The position numbers and the translations under genes were made by a program. The notes under the pieces are model-generated. The model ran no database searches, was not told where the DNA came from, and saw only the letters and a program-made list of their open reading frames with translations. A stretch of 40,911 bases of DNA from Deltaproteobacteria bacterium (lineage in GTDB: Bacteria; Myxococcota_A; UBA9160; SMWR01): assembly GCA_019310965.1 (NCBI GenBank), contig JAFDDG010000027.1:1-40911 (forward strand). Reading direction: 5' to 3'. Positions 32,410-39,261 of this stretch are shown one piece after another (within the stretch, counting starts at the first letter, position 1; the number at the start of each line of letters is the position of its first letter).

Positions 32410-32760
32410 CTAGAAGTGGAACTCGAACGAGAGTCCGATGCGGCGGCGTTTGGTCAATGCCTTGCCGAGCACCGGGCCGCGCACGGAGAAATGCATGCCC
32501 TTCGCCCCCGCGTCTACGCTGCGGGTGTAGGTCAGGCCGTACTTTCTGTGAACGTTCATGCGGTCGAGATGGAGCGACAGCCAGCTCCTCTCGTCATCCG
32601 GGCGATCCAAGCCCGCGAGAATCTCGGCCGCGTCGGCGTGCACCGACTCCGGCGGAGGCGCGGGTTTCTCGGCGCGCGCGATGGGGGGCGTGGTCGCAAG
32701 CCCGAGCGTGGCGAAGCCGAGCGTTGCGAGAAGTGCAATGGGCGAGCGTCGTGCTGCCAT
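32410..32760 (-). CDS. Small secreted hypothetical protein
   Basis: A 116-aa protein with a good Sec signal peptide (basic start, LLATLGFATLGLATTP, cleavage near ARA). The mature part has a helical region ending LDRPDDERSWLSLHLD, then alternating segments MNVHRKYGLTYTRS and MHFSVRGPVLG and a terminal RRRIGLSFEFHF. The aromatic end with Phe hints at an outer-membrane beta-hairpin or barrel partner, but it is too short for a porin. GGAGG is five bases before the ATG. It heads an operon with the EEP gene and diverges from the KstR-like regulator, sharing the control region with an operator-like site. No family recognised. Confidence 0.6.
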   Translation of the reverse strand: MAARRSPIALLATLGFATLGLATTPPIARAEKPAPPPESVHADAAEILAGLDRPDDERSWLSLHLDRMNVHRKYGLTYTRSVDAGAKGMHFSVRGPVLGKALTKRRRIGLSFEFHF

Positions 32761-32910
32761 GGCGACCTCCGTGCTGTGTCCTGCCCCTCCTCCTGCTGGA
32801 GAATAATGCAAGGTCGATGCCAGACATCGCCCGAATGGGGGAGCGTGGGATCGGGCACTTGCGACGGTATCTGCGCACGTGCTCCCAGGCGTGTGTCGAA
32901 AATGGGCACT

Positions 32911-32932
32911 CCGCTTCCGTCAATGGAAGCGG
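32911..32932. repeat. Perfect inverted repeat in the regulator upstream region
   Basis: CCGCTTCC / GGAAGCGG, 8-bp arms with a 6-base spacer, followed by a run of G. It lies between the divergent 32760 and 33005 genes, 48 bp before the KstR-like operator. It may be a REP-type remnant or a second regulatory palindrome. Confidence 0.4.
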
Positions 32933-32979
32933 GGGGGGCGCGAGTTGCTGCTGAGTTGCGCATGGGCACCGCGCGCTTG

Positions 32980-32995
32980 GTGAAACATGTTCTAG
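32980..32995 (+). promoter_or_regulatory. KstR-like operator, site A
   Basis: GTGAAACATGTTCTAG matches the KstR consensus TnnAACnnGTTnnA (its bases 2-15). It ends nine bases before the ATG of the TetR regulator, in the place normally held by a ribosome site, so binding would block the gene's own start: autoregulation. It may also serve the divergent 32410-32760 gene. Confidence 0.7.
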
Positions 32996-33004
32996 AATTG
33001 CGAA

Positions 33005-33595
33005 ATGGAGGAGCGATCACGCCGGATCGTAGAGACCGCCGTTGAGCTGGCGGAGCAGGGCGGCTTCGAGGCTGTGCGCTTGCGCGATGTGGCGTCCCGC
33101 GCGGGTGTCGCGCTGGGGACGCTCTACCGGCGTTTCCGCAGCAAGGAGGACCTGCTGCTTGCTGCGCTCCAACAGGAGGTGGACGACCTGCGCGAGCGCG
33201 TGGAGAGTCGACCGCCCGAGGGCGACACACCGCTCGAGCGCGCCATAGCGTTCTTTCGGATCGTGACGCGGGCTCTGTGTCGGCGGCCCAACCTGACCCG
33301 CGCGTTGATCCGGGCGCTGGCCACCGGTGAGCCAGAGCTGACCCAGAAGGTCGCCGCGTTTCACAGCGAGCTGATGCGGCTGCTCGCGGCCTCACTGAGG
33401 GGCGCCGACGCGCGACCGGCCAGTGCCCGCGACCTCGAGCTCGCGAACGTGCTCCAGCACGTGTGGTTCTCGTCGTTGATCGGCTGGACCGGCGGCGTGC
33501 ACGGTCAGGCGGCGATCATCGAGCAGACCCGTCGCGCTGCGGAGCTGCTGTTGGAAGCGGACCGAGCGAGAGGTCGAGATCTCAGTCCGCGCTGA
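33005..33595 (+). CDS. TetR-family transcriptional regulator, KstR-like
   Basis: A 196-aa TetR repressor. The N-terminal DNA-binding domain contains the helix-turn-helix RLRDVASRAGVALGTLYRRF (residues 25-44). From memory, both this part (RIVETAVELAEQGGFEAVRLRDVA) and the C-terminal HVWFSSLIGW track mycobacterial KstR (RILDAT...GGYEAVQMRAVA; DVWLSNLLAW), the repressor of cholesterol catabolism, which is released by a steroid CoA thioester. Length also agrees (~200 aa). Three KstR-type palindromes lie in this region, one directly before this gene. No ribosome site precedes ATG 33005, so the mRNA may be leaderless. The gene is convergent with a FadE27-like ACAD (14-bp overlap). Function as a local steroid or acyl-CoA-responsive repressor is inferred. 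Confidence 0.82.
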   Translation: MEERSRRIVETAVELAEQGGFEAVRLRDVASRAGVALGTLYRRFRSKEDLLLAALQQEVDDLRERVESRPPEGDTPLERAIAFFRIVTRALCRRPNLTRALIRALATGEPELTQKVAAFHSELMRLLAASLRGADARPASARDLELANVLQHVWFSSLIGWTGGVHGQAAIIEQTRRAAELLLEADRARGRDLSPR

Positions 33596-34712
33596 TGAGG
33601 CTTCCGGAGGCCAGGTGCTCGCCCAGCCGTTCGAGCTGGACCGGCGCGGCGCCGAGGCAGAGTTCGTTCTGCTTTGCCCACAGGTAGTAGCGGTGCATCG
33701 GGTAGTCGACGTCGATGCCGATGCCGCCGTGCAGGTGCTGGCAGGCGTAGCCGATCTTCTGGCCGCTCTCCGCCGCCCAATATTTGGCGACGGCCACGGC
33801 GTCAGTGGCCGGCTGGCCCGCCTCGAGGCGCAGTGCCGCCTGCCAGGCGGTGAGCTGTAGCGCCTGGAGCAGGATGTAGGCATCGGCGGCTCGCTGGTGC
33901 ACCGCTTGGAAGCTCCCGATCGGGCGTTCGAACTGGATGCGCTCCCGCGAATAGTCCGCCGTCATCTGCAGCGCCCGGTCGGAAACGCCACATTGCACGG
34001 CGCAGATGGCGACGGTCGCGTGCTCGGCGAGCCAGCCGAGTACGTCGGTGCCCGCTGGGCCCACGCGCGCGGCGGCCGGTAGGCGGACGCCGTCGAGATG
34101 CAGCGCTGCGTAGGGCTGGCGGTCGGTCACGCACTGGGGTTCGAGCGTGAGGCCGCGTGCGTCCTTCTCGACCAGGAAGAGCGCGCCGCCCGTATCTTCC
34201 GTCCGTGCCGGTACGAGCAGGGCGTCAGCCAGCTGGGCTGCGGGTACGAGTGTCTTCTCGCCGTTCAGCACGAAGTCGTCGCCATCGCGACGCGCTTCGC
34301 TGACGGGGCGGGTCGCGTCGTCGTTGCCGGGCTCCTGCAACGCCGCCGTGAGGATGGCTTCACCTCGTGCCACCGCCGGCAACCAGCGCCGCTGTTGCTC
34401 TGCGCTGCCGAAGCGCGCCAGCGGCAGCGCGCCGAGGGCCAGGCTCGCGAGGACCGGCACTGGAGCCACGCTGCGGCCGACTTCTTCGAGCAGGATGCAC
34501 AGCGTGAAAAAGCCCATGTCGTCGCCGCCGTGCTCGTGTGGGAGCGCTACCCCCAGCAGGTTCGCCTTGGCGAGCTCGGCCCACAGCTTGCGATCGAAGA
34601 CCGGGTCGGCTGCCTCGACTTCTTTCAGGCGGTCGTTAGTGGCGAGATCCTCGAGGATCTTGCGCGCGAGGTCGCGAACCGCGGTCTGTTCTTCCGTCAG
34701 GGAAAAATCCAT
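33582..34712 (-). CDS. Acyl-CoA dehydrogenase beta subunit, FadE27/ChsE5-like
   Basis: A 376-aa ACAD-fold protein. RALQMTADYSRERIQFERP, then IGSFQAVHQRAADAYI and HLHGGIGIDVDYPMHRYYLW recall FadE27 (ChsE5) of Mycobacterium tuberculosis, the second subunit of the alpha2beta2 dehydrogenase that starts cholesterol side-chain beta-oxidation. The position of the catalytic base of the alpha subunit is Ala (about Ala232, in EHATVAI), as expected for a non-catalytic FAD-binding partner. GGAG lies six bases before the ATG. It starts 11 bp after the stop of the 395-aa FadE26-like gene, so the two form one operon read from site B. Its end overlaps the convergent regulator gene by 14 bp. Confidence 0.86.
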   Translation of the reverse strand: MDFSLTEEQTAVRDLARKILEDLATNDRLKEVEAADPVFDRKLWAELAKANLLGVALPHEHGGDDMGFFTLCILLEEVGRSVAPVPVLASLALGALPLARFGSAEQQRRWLPAVARGEAILTAALQEPGNDDATRPVSEARRDGDDFVLNGEKTLVPAAQLADALLVPARTEDTGGALFLVEKDARGLTLEPQCVTDRQPYAALHLDGVRLPAAARVGPAGTDVLGWLAEHATVAICAVQCGVSDRALQMTADYSRERIQFERPIGSFQAVHQRAADAYILLQALQLTAWQAALRLEAGQPATDAVAVAKYWAAESGQKIGYACQHLHGGIGIDVDYPMHRYYLWAKQNELCLGAAPVQLERLGEHLASGSLISAD

Positions 34713-34723
34713 GGGGGCTCCGA

Positions 34724-35911
34724 TCAGCTCTTGTAGTGCGGCATGCCGAGGACCGTCATCGCGATGATGTCGCGCTGCACCTCGTTGGCTCCGCCACCGA
34801 AGGACAGGATCAGGGCATTGCGGTAAAGGGCTTCGCAGCGGCCCCGCAGGATCGCGCCGGGAGTGTCGCCCTGCAGCGCGCCCGCTGCGCCGAAGCATTC
34901 GAGCATGGCGCGATAGGCCTCCACGGTGGACTCACTGCCGAAGACCTTCACCGCCGAAGCCTGGGCCGGATGCAGGGTCTCGTGCTGCGCGGACCAGGCC
35001 AGGCGCAAGTTCGCCAGGCGCAGCACTTCGACGTGGGCGTGCACCTTGGCCAGGCTGCTTCGCACCCAGGGCCGATCGATTACGCAAGAGCCGTTCGTCA
35101 GCTTGGTTTCGCGCGCCCAGTCTATGACGTCCCGCAGCAGCGACTGCATCGGTGCGTAGTTCGCGAGGGATACCCGCTCGCGGTTGAGCTGGCCGGTGAT
35201 CAACGACCAGCCGTTGTTCTCGCCGCCTATCAGGTTCTCTGCGGGAACTCTCACGTCTTCGTAATAGGTGGCATTGGTGCGCAAGCCCCCGATGGTGACG
35301 ATCGGTGTGATCTTCACCCCCGGCGCGTCGGTGGGCACCAGGAACATCGAGATGCCGCGGTGTTTTGGTGCGTCCGGATCGGTTCGCACGGCCAGCCAGA
35401 TGTAGTGGGAGTGGTCGGCCAGACTGGTCCACATCTTCGCGCCGTTGATCACCCAATCGTTGCCGTCGCGCTCGGCCTTGGTCTTGAGGCTGGCGAGATC
35501 CGTGCCCGCCTCCGCCTCGGAGTAGCCGATCGCAAAGAGGAGCTCGCCGCGCAAGATCTTCGGCAGGAACTCGCGCTTCTGCTCGTCGGAGCCGTACCGC
35601 ATGAGTGTCGGGCCGACGGTGTTGAGGGTGAGGAAGGGGAGGGGATAGCCCGTGCGCTGCACCTCTTCGGTGAAGAGGTACTGCTCGATGGGGCCGCGGC
35701 CCTGGCCACCGTATTCGGTGGGCCAGCCGATACCGAGCAGCTTGTCCCGACCCAGCTGCTGCAGAAGGCTCATGAACACCGGGCCGCCACCCTCCCGGCT
35801 CTCCCCTTGTTCCGCGCGCAGCTCGGGCATGCGCGGGGTGATCACGCGTCCGAAGTACTCCCGCAGCTCTTCGCGGAAAGCGCGGTGTTCGTCGGAGAGT
35901 TCCAGATGCAT
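34724..35911 (-). CDS. Acyl-CoA dehydrogenase alpha subunit, FadE26/ChsE4-like
   Basis: A 395-aa ACAD. Segments IGWPTEYGGQGRGPIEQYLF, AIGYSEAEAGTDLASL and GAKMWTSLADHSHYIWLAVR match FadE26 (ChsE4) as I remember it; so does QLNRERVSLANYAPM, in which Glu245 sits at the catalytic-base position. The ending is FGGGANEVQRDIIAMTVLGMP. FadE26 and FadE27 form the heteromer ChsE4-ChsE5, which oxidises 3-oxo-cholest-4-en-26-oyl-CoA and shorter steroid side chains; sizes here (395 and 376 aa) are very close to the mycobacterial pair (400 and 373). GGAG lies seven bases before ATG 35911, and KstR-like site B is 30 bp further upstream. Substrate is inferred from homology and context. Confidence 0.88.
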   Translation of the reverse strand: MHLELSDEHRAFREELREYFGRVITPRMPELRAEQGESREGGGPVFMSLLQQLGRDKLLGIGWPTEYGGQGRGPIEQYLFTEEVQRTGYPLPFLTLNTVGPTLMRYGSDEQKREFLPKILRGELLFAIGYSEAEAGTDLASLKTKAERDGNDWVINGAKMWTSLADHSHYIWLAVRTDPDAPKHRGISMFLVPTDAPGVKITPIVTIGGLRTNATYYEDVRVPAENLIGGENNGWSLITGQLNRERVSLANYAPMQSLLRDVIDWARETKLTNGSCVIDRPWVRSSLAKVHAHVEVLRLANLRLAWSAQHETLHPAQASAVKVFGSESTVEAYRAMLECFGAAGALQGDTPGAILRGRCEALYRNALILSFGGGANEVQRDIIAMTVLGMPHYKS

Positions 35912-35941
35912 GACGGATCTCCGAAGCCCCGTCGGGCCGTG

Positions 35942-35957
35942 GTGAAACACGTTCTAG
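35942..35957 (+). promoter_or_regulatory. KstR-like operator, site B
   Basis: GTGAAACACGTTCTAG, differing from site A at one base and also extended identically by GG-T on its left. It matches TnnAACnnGTTnnA and lies in the divergent control region, 30 bp before the FadE26-like gene and 118 bp before the ferredoxin gene, so one bound repressor could silence both operons. Confidence 0.72.
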
Positions 35958-36075
35958 CCTGGGCTATCATGCCCGGCAGCGCAGGGGATGTCCAGCAACC
36001 GCCTCGGCACGCTGGCAGACGTGACGGCAATTGCGGTACGTGTTCCAGTCCCCCGCTGCAGGAGGCCCGTCGCCG

Positions 36076-36267
36076 ATGAAGATCGTTGTGGATTACGACC
36101 TGTGTGAAGCCAACGCCGTCTGCATGGACGTGTGTCCGAAGTGCTTCCGGGTCGAGGAGGACGACACTCTGACCCTTCTGGTCGAGAGCCCCGATGCGGC
36201 TCTGCGCCCCAAGGTGGAGGATGCCGTTCGACTCTGCCCCCGACAGGCCCTCACCCTCGAAGCCTAG
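36076..36267 (+). CDS. Single-cluster ferredoxin (3Fe-4S type)
   Basis: A 63-aa ferredoxin. Ligand-like Cys are Cys10, Cys16 and Cys54 (in LCPRQAL); the second position of the usual Cys-x2-Cys-x2-Cys motif is Asn13. Cys20 and Cys23 (DVCPKCF) lie close by. The overall pattern, VVDYDLCEANAVC at the start and CPRQALTLE at the end, matches the small ferredoxins that serve cytochrome P450s in mycobacteria and streptomycetes, in which one Cys is often replaced and a 3Fe-4S cluster results. GGAGG lies ten bases before the ATG. It leads the operon ferredoxin-ACAD-PPOX under site B. No P450 gene is present in this window, so the partner must lie elsewhere. Confidence 0.85.
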   Translation: MKIVVDYDLCEANAVCMDVCPKCFRVEEDDTLTLLVESPDAALRPKVEDAVRLCPRQALTLEA

Positions 36268-36284
36268 CGCCGCGCCAACTCCCC

Positions 36285-37478
36285 ATGGACCTCAAGGATT
36301 CGCCGCACGAAGCGGCCTTTCGCGCGGAGGCGCGTGCGTTTCTCGAAGGGCACGCGCCGGCCGAGCCGATGCCGCAATACCACAAGGAATTTGTCGGTGA
36401 CGAAGGCCTGGTGGAACGCCACCGCGAGTGGCAGCAGAAGCTGCATGCTCACGGTTGGGGTGCGCTGACCTGGCCCAAGGAATACGGTGGCCGCGGCCTC
36501 GGCCCCATCGAGCAGATCATCTGGAACCAGGAGCTTGCGCGCGCGGGACTCGGCCTTTCCCTGTATATGGTCGGCATTGGCATGGCCGGGCCGACGCTCA
36601 TCGCCCACGGCAGCGACGTGCAGAAGCAACGCCACCTGGAGCCCATCCTTCGGGCGGAGCAGGGCATCTGCCAGCTCTTCAGCGAGCCGGGAGCCGGCTC
36701 GGACCTCGCATCTCTGGCGACTCGTGCGCTGCGCGACGGCGACGAGTGGGTGGTGAGCGGCCAGAAGACCTGGTGCTCCGGGGCGACCTGGGCCGACTAC
36801 GGCATCCTGCTCGCGCGCACGGATCCGGCGGCTCCCAAGCGCAAGGGCATCAGCTTTTTTCTGGTCGACATGAAGACGCCGGGAATCGAGGTGCGGCCGC
36901 TGCGCCAGATGACCGGCGACGCGCACTTCAACGAGGTCTTCCTCACCGAGGTGCGCATCCCGGACTCGAACCGCATCGGGCCCGAGGGCGCGGGCTGGCC
37001 GGTCGCGCAAACGACGCTGATGAACGAGCGCATGGCAATGGCCGGCGCCGATGGTCTGTTCGTCTGGGAGGAGCTGCGCGAGCACGCTCGGGAGAACCTC
37101 GGGCGCATCGATGGTGCCACCCGAGACGAGTTGGCGAAGCTCTACGCCTGGACCCGGACGCTCGAAATGCTGAACGCTCGCGTGATCACGAAGTTGGGGC
37201 GCGGCGAGATGCCCGCAGCCGAGAGCTCCGTGATGAAGCTCGCCATGGTGCGCACGGTGAGCCTCGGCAGCGAGCTCGGCCTGCACATGCTCGGCCCGGA
37301 GGGACTGCTGCGCACCGGTACGTGGCAGCAGCAGTGGCTCTTCTCGCCGGCCTTCCACTTGGCGGGGGGCAGCGACGAGGTGCAGAAGAATCTGGCTGCC
37401 GAGCGGGTGCTCGGCCTGCCGCCGGAGCCGGGCGCCGTTGCCTCGGACACGCCCTTCGAAGATTTGCCGCGCAGCTGA
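36285..37478 (+). CDS. Acyl-CoA dehydrogenase (FadE, alpha-type)
   Basis: A 397-aa ACAD. It contains WGALTWPKEYGGRGLGPIEQ, LFSEPGAGSDLASLATRAL (residues 131-149), GQKTWCSGATWADY and GGSDEVQKNLAAERVLGLPP at the C-terminus. Glu248 in TLMNERMAMAG occupies the alpha-subunit catalytic-base position, as in FadE26-like enzymes. It starts 17 bp after the ferredoxin stop at ATG 36285 with little ribosome-site sequence, and its stop TGA shares a base with the next ATG, so the three genes are translated together. The likely job is desaturation of a branched or steroid acyl-CoA; whether it pairs with the Glu-lacking ACAD at 37906-39036 is a testable inference. Confidence 0.9.
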   Translation: MDLKDSPHEAAFRAEARAFLEGHAPAEPMPQYHKEFVGDEGLVERHREWQQKLHAHGWGALTWPKEYGGRGLGPIEQIIWNQELARAGLGLSLYMVGIGMAGPTLIAHGSDVQKQRHLEPILRAEQGICQLFSEPGAGSDLASLATRALRDGDEWVVSGQKTWCSGATWADYGILLARTDPAAPKRKGISFFLVDMKTPGIEVRPLRQMTGDAHFNEVFLTEVRIPDSNRIGPEGAGWPVAQTTLMNERMAMAGADGLFVWEELREHARENLGRIDGATRDELAKLYAWTRTLEMLNARVITKLGRGEMPAAESSVMKLAMVRTVSLGSELGLHMLGPEGLLRTGTWQQQWLFSPAFHLAGGSDEVQKNLAAERVLGLPPEPGAVASDTPFEDLPRS

Positions 37479-37858
37479 TGGCGGATCTCGGCGACGCAAC
37501 CTTCGTCAATCTGGCCACGTTTCGACGTGACGGGCGCGAGGTGCGCACGCCGGTCTGGGTTGCACCCGATGGCGAGCGCCTGATCGTCTGGACCAACATC
37601 CACTCCGGCAAGGTGAAGCGTCTGCGCAACGGCTCGCGCGTTCGCCTCGCCGCTTGTGATGTGCGGGGCAAGCTGCGCGGCGACTGGATCGAAGGTCGCG
37701 GCCGGGTGCTCGAGGACCCCGCCGAGCGCGACCGCGCCCTGGACGCGCTGTTTCGCAAGTACGGCTGGCAGATGCAGCTCTCCCGCATGGGTGGAACCGT
37801 CAGCGGCCGCTGGAAGCAGCGCGGCGCGATCGAGATCACGCTAGAGGCCATCTCATAA
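37478..37858 (+). CDS. PPOX-class flavin/F420-dependent oxidoreductase (Rv2061-like)
   Basis: A 126-aa split-barrel protein of the pyridoxamine-phosphate-oxidase-like class. FVNLATFRRDGREVRTPVWV, then GERLIVWTNIHSGKVKRLRN, VRLAACDVRGKLRGDWIEG and the terminal RGAIEITLEAIS fit the Rv2061 subgroup, which in Actinobacteria uses coenzyme F420. Whether this organism makes F420 cannot be seen here; FMN is possible. The ATG overlaps the stop of the upstream ACAD gene (TGATG), so it is tightly coupled. The end of the gene, including its TAA, lies in the left arm of a long hairpin (37844-37889). Within a steroid-type operon it may act as a reductase on a ring or enoyl intermediate, which is inference. 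Confidence 0.82.
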   Translation: MADLGDATFVNLATFRRDGREVRTPVWVAPDGERLIVWTNIHSGKVKRLRNGSRVRLAACDVRGKLRGDWIEGRGRVLEDPAERDRALDALFRKYGWQMQLSRMGGTVSGRWKQRGAIEITLEAIS

Positions 37859-37889
37859 ACCCCTCGGTCGAGGTCTATGAGATGGCCTC
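37844..37889. terminator. Long bidirectional hairpin between convergent genes
   Basis: Perfect 14-bp inverted repeat, GAGGCCATCTCATA (37844-37857) with TATGAGATGGCCTC (37876-37889), enclosing an inner 5-bp stem CCTCG / CGAGG with a GT loop. It contains the stop codon of the PPOX gene and lies 16 bp from the stop of the convergent ACAD. No poly-T tract follows; its position suggests bidirectional termination or mRNA 3'-end protection. Confidence 0.65.
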
Positions 37890-37905
37890 CAGCCTGAGCG
37901 CGTCG

Positions 37906-39036
37906 TCAGAACCCCTGTTGGGACGCGATGCGCGCACGCTGCCAGCGAGGATCGCCGAGAAGGATCTGGTCGGCCTTGGCCCGCTTGAAGAAGAGGTGAG
38001 GGCTCGCCTCCCAGGTCACGCCGATGCCGCCGTGCAGATGCACGTTGTCATCGGAGGTGCGGGCGTAGGCGTCATCGCACACCGATTTGGCGACACTGGC
38101 CGCTTCGGCCAGCTCGTCGGCGCTGTTCTCCGCGACCCAACACGCCCAGTACGCGACCGACTTCGCGCTCTCCACCTCGAGCAGGTCGACGGCGCAGGTG
38201 TGTTTCACGGCCTGGAACGAGCCGATGGGCCGGCCGAACTGGATGCGCTGCTTGGCGTATGCGACGGCGCACTCGAGGCAGCGGGCTGCGCCGCCGGCGG
38301 CTTCGATGGCGAGGCAGACCCGACCCTGGTCCAGTGTGCGCTCGAGGGCGGCGCCGGCGGATCCGGGCTCGCCCAGCGGTGCTGCGCGCACGCCGTCGAA
38401 CTCGATGTCCGCGAGCGGTCGGGTCGGATCGATGGCCTCGAGGGGAGTCGCCTCGTAACCTGCCGCGTCGCTGCGCACGACGAAGAGACCGATGCCGTCC
38501 TCGCCGCGGGTTCCCGGCAGGCGTGCCGCCACGACCACCAATCTGGCGGCGGGGCCGGCCGTCACCAGGCGCTTGCGCCCCGACAGCACCCAGGCGTCGC
38601 GGTCTCGCGCCGCTTCGAGGCTCACACTTGCGGCATCCCAGTGATCGCCGTCGTCGAGCAGCGCCAGAGTTCCAATGGTCTCGCCACTGGCGAGCTCGGG
38701 CAGCCAGCGCTGGCAATCGGCTTCGCTGCCGGCGTTCAAGATTGCGTTCGCGGCCAGCGCGATGCTCGAGAAATAGGGGGAGCAGAACATGGTGCGCCCC
38801 ATTTCCTCGAAGACGATGCCCAGCTCCAGGAAGCCGAAGCCCTGGCCGCCGTACTTCTCCGGAATGTGCACGCCCTGGAGCCCGAGCTCTTCGCCCATCT
38901 GCTTCCAGACGCCGCGGTCGAACGGCTCCGGCGCCTCCATCAGGCGCTGCACTTCGCTGAACGGCGACACCGCCTCGAAGAAGCGCCGCAGCGTCTGGCG
39001 GAACTCTTCCTGTTCTTCGCTGAAGGCGAAATCCAC
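37906..39036 (-). CDS. Acyl-CoA dehydrogenase family protein, beta-type (no catalytic Glu)
   Basis: A 376-aa ACAD-fold protein, starting MDFAFSEEQEEFRQTL (GTG start). It carries HIPEKYGGQGFGFLELGIV, AYAKQRIQFGRPIGSFQAVKH and VHLHGGIGVTWEASPHLFF, the usual FAD-binding C-terminal segments. The position aligned with the alpha-subunit catalytic Glu is Gly (LDQGRVCLA), so it is probably a non-catalytic partner of a heteromeric ACAD. GGAG lies seven bases before GTG 39036. The near-perfect operator site C is 110 bp upstream. It is convergent with the ferredoxin-ACAD-PPOX operon, and the 397-aa ACAD there is an obvious candidate partner because each shares the same type of control site. Confidence 0.87.
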   Translation of the reverse strand: MDFAFSEEQEEFRQTLRRFFEAVSPFSEVQRLMEAPEPFDRGVWKQMGEELGLQGVHIPEKYGGQGFGFLELGIVFEEMGRTMFCSPYFSSIALAANAILNAGSEADCQRWLPELASGETIGTLALLDDGDHWDAASVSLEAARDRDAWVLSGRKRLVTAGPAARLVVVAARLPGTRGEDGIGLFVVRSDAAGYEATPLEAIDPTRPLADIEFDGVRAAPLGEPGSAGAALERTLDQGRVCLAIEAAGGAARCLECAVAYAKQRIQFGRPIGSFQAVKHTCAVDLLEVESAKSVAYWACWVAENSADELAEAASVAKSVCDDAYARTSDDNVHLHGGIGVTWEASPHLFFKRAKADQILLGDPRWQRARIASQQGF

Positions 39037-39146
39037 TGGGGTGCTCCGTGGTGGAATCCGAGGCCGCCCGCGGTCTGGCCGGCACCCATTGTGGAGCTGG
39101 CGCGGGGAGAGCATGCGTCGGGAGGACGCCCGCTCCAAGTGTGATG

Positions 39147-39162
39147 CTAGAACACGTTCTAG
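39147..39162. promoter_or_regulatory. KstR-like operator, site C (near-perfect palindrome)
   Basis: CTAGAACACGTTCTAG: 7-bp perfect arms CTAGAAC / GTTCTAG around a 2-base centre. This is the best palindrome of the three and fits TnnAACnnGTTnnA exactly. It lies 110 bp before the beta-type ACAD (minus strand) and 99 bp before the lipoprotein gene (plus strand). Confidence 0.78.
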
Positions 39163-39261
39163 TGGAGCGGCAAGCGCCTGCTGTCTGCGGCATTGTCGCA
39201 GGGCTCGTCGGGGCGTTGCTATCTTCCCGCATCTCGAAAGACACTCGCTGGGAAGGATCTC

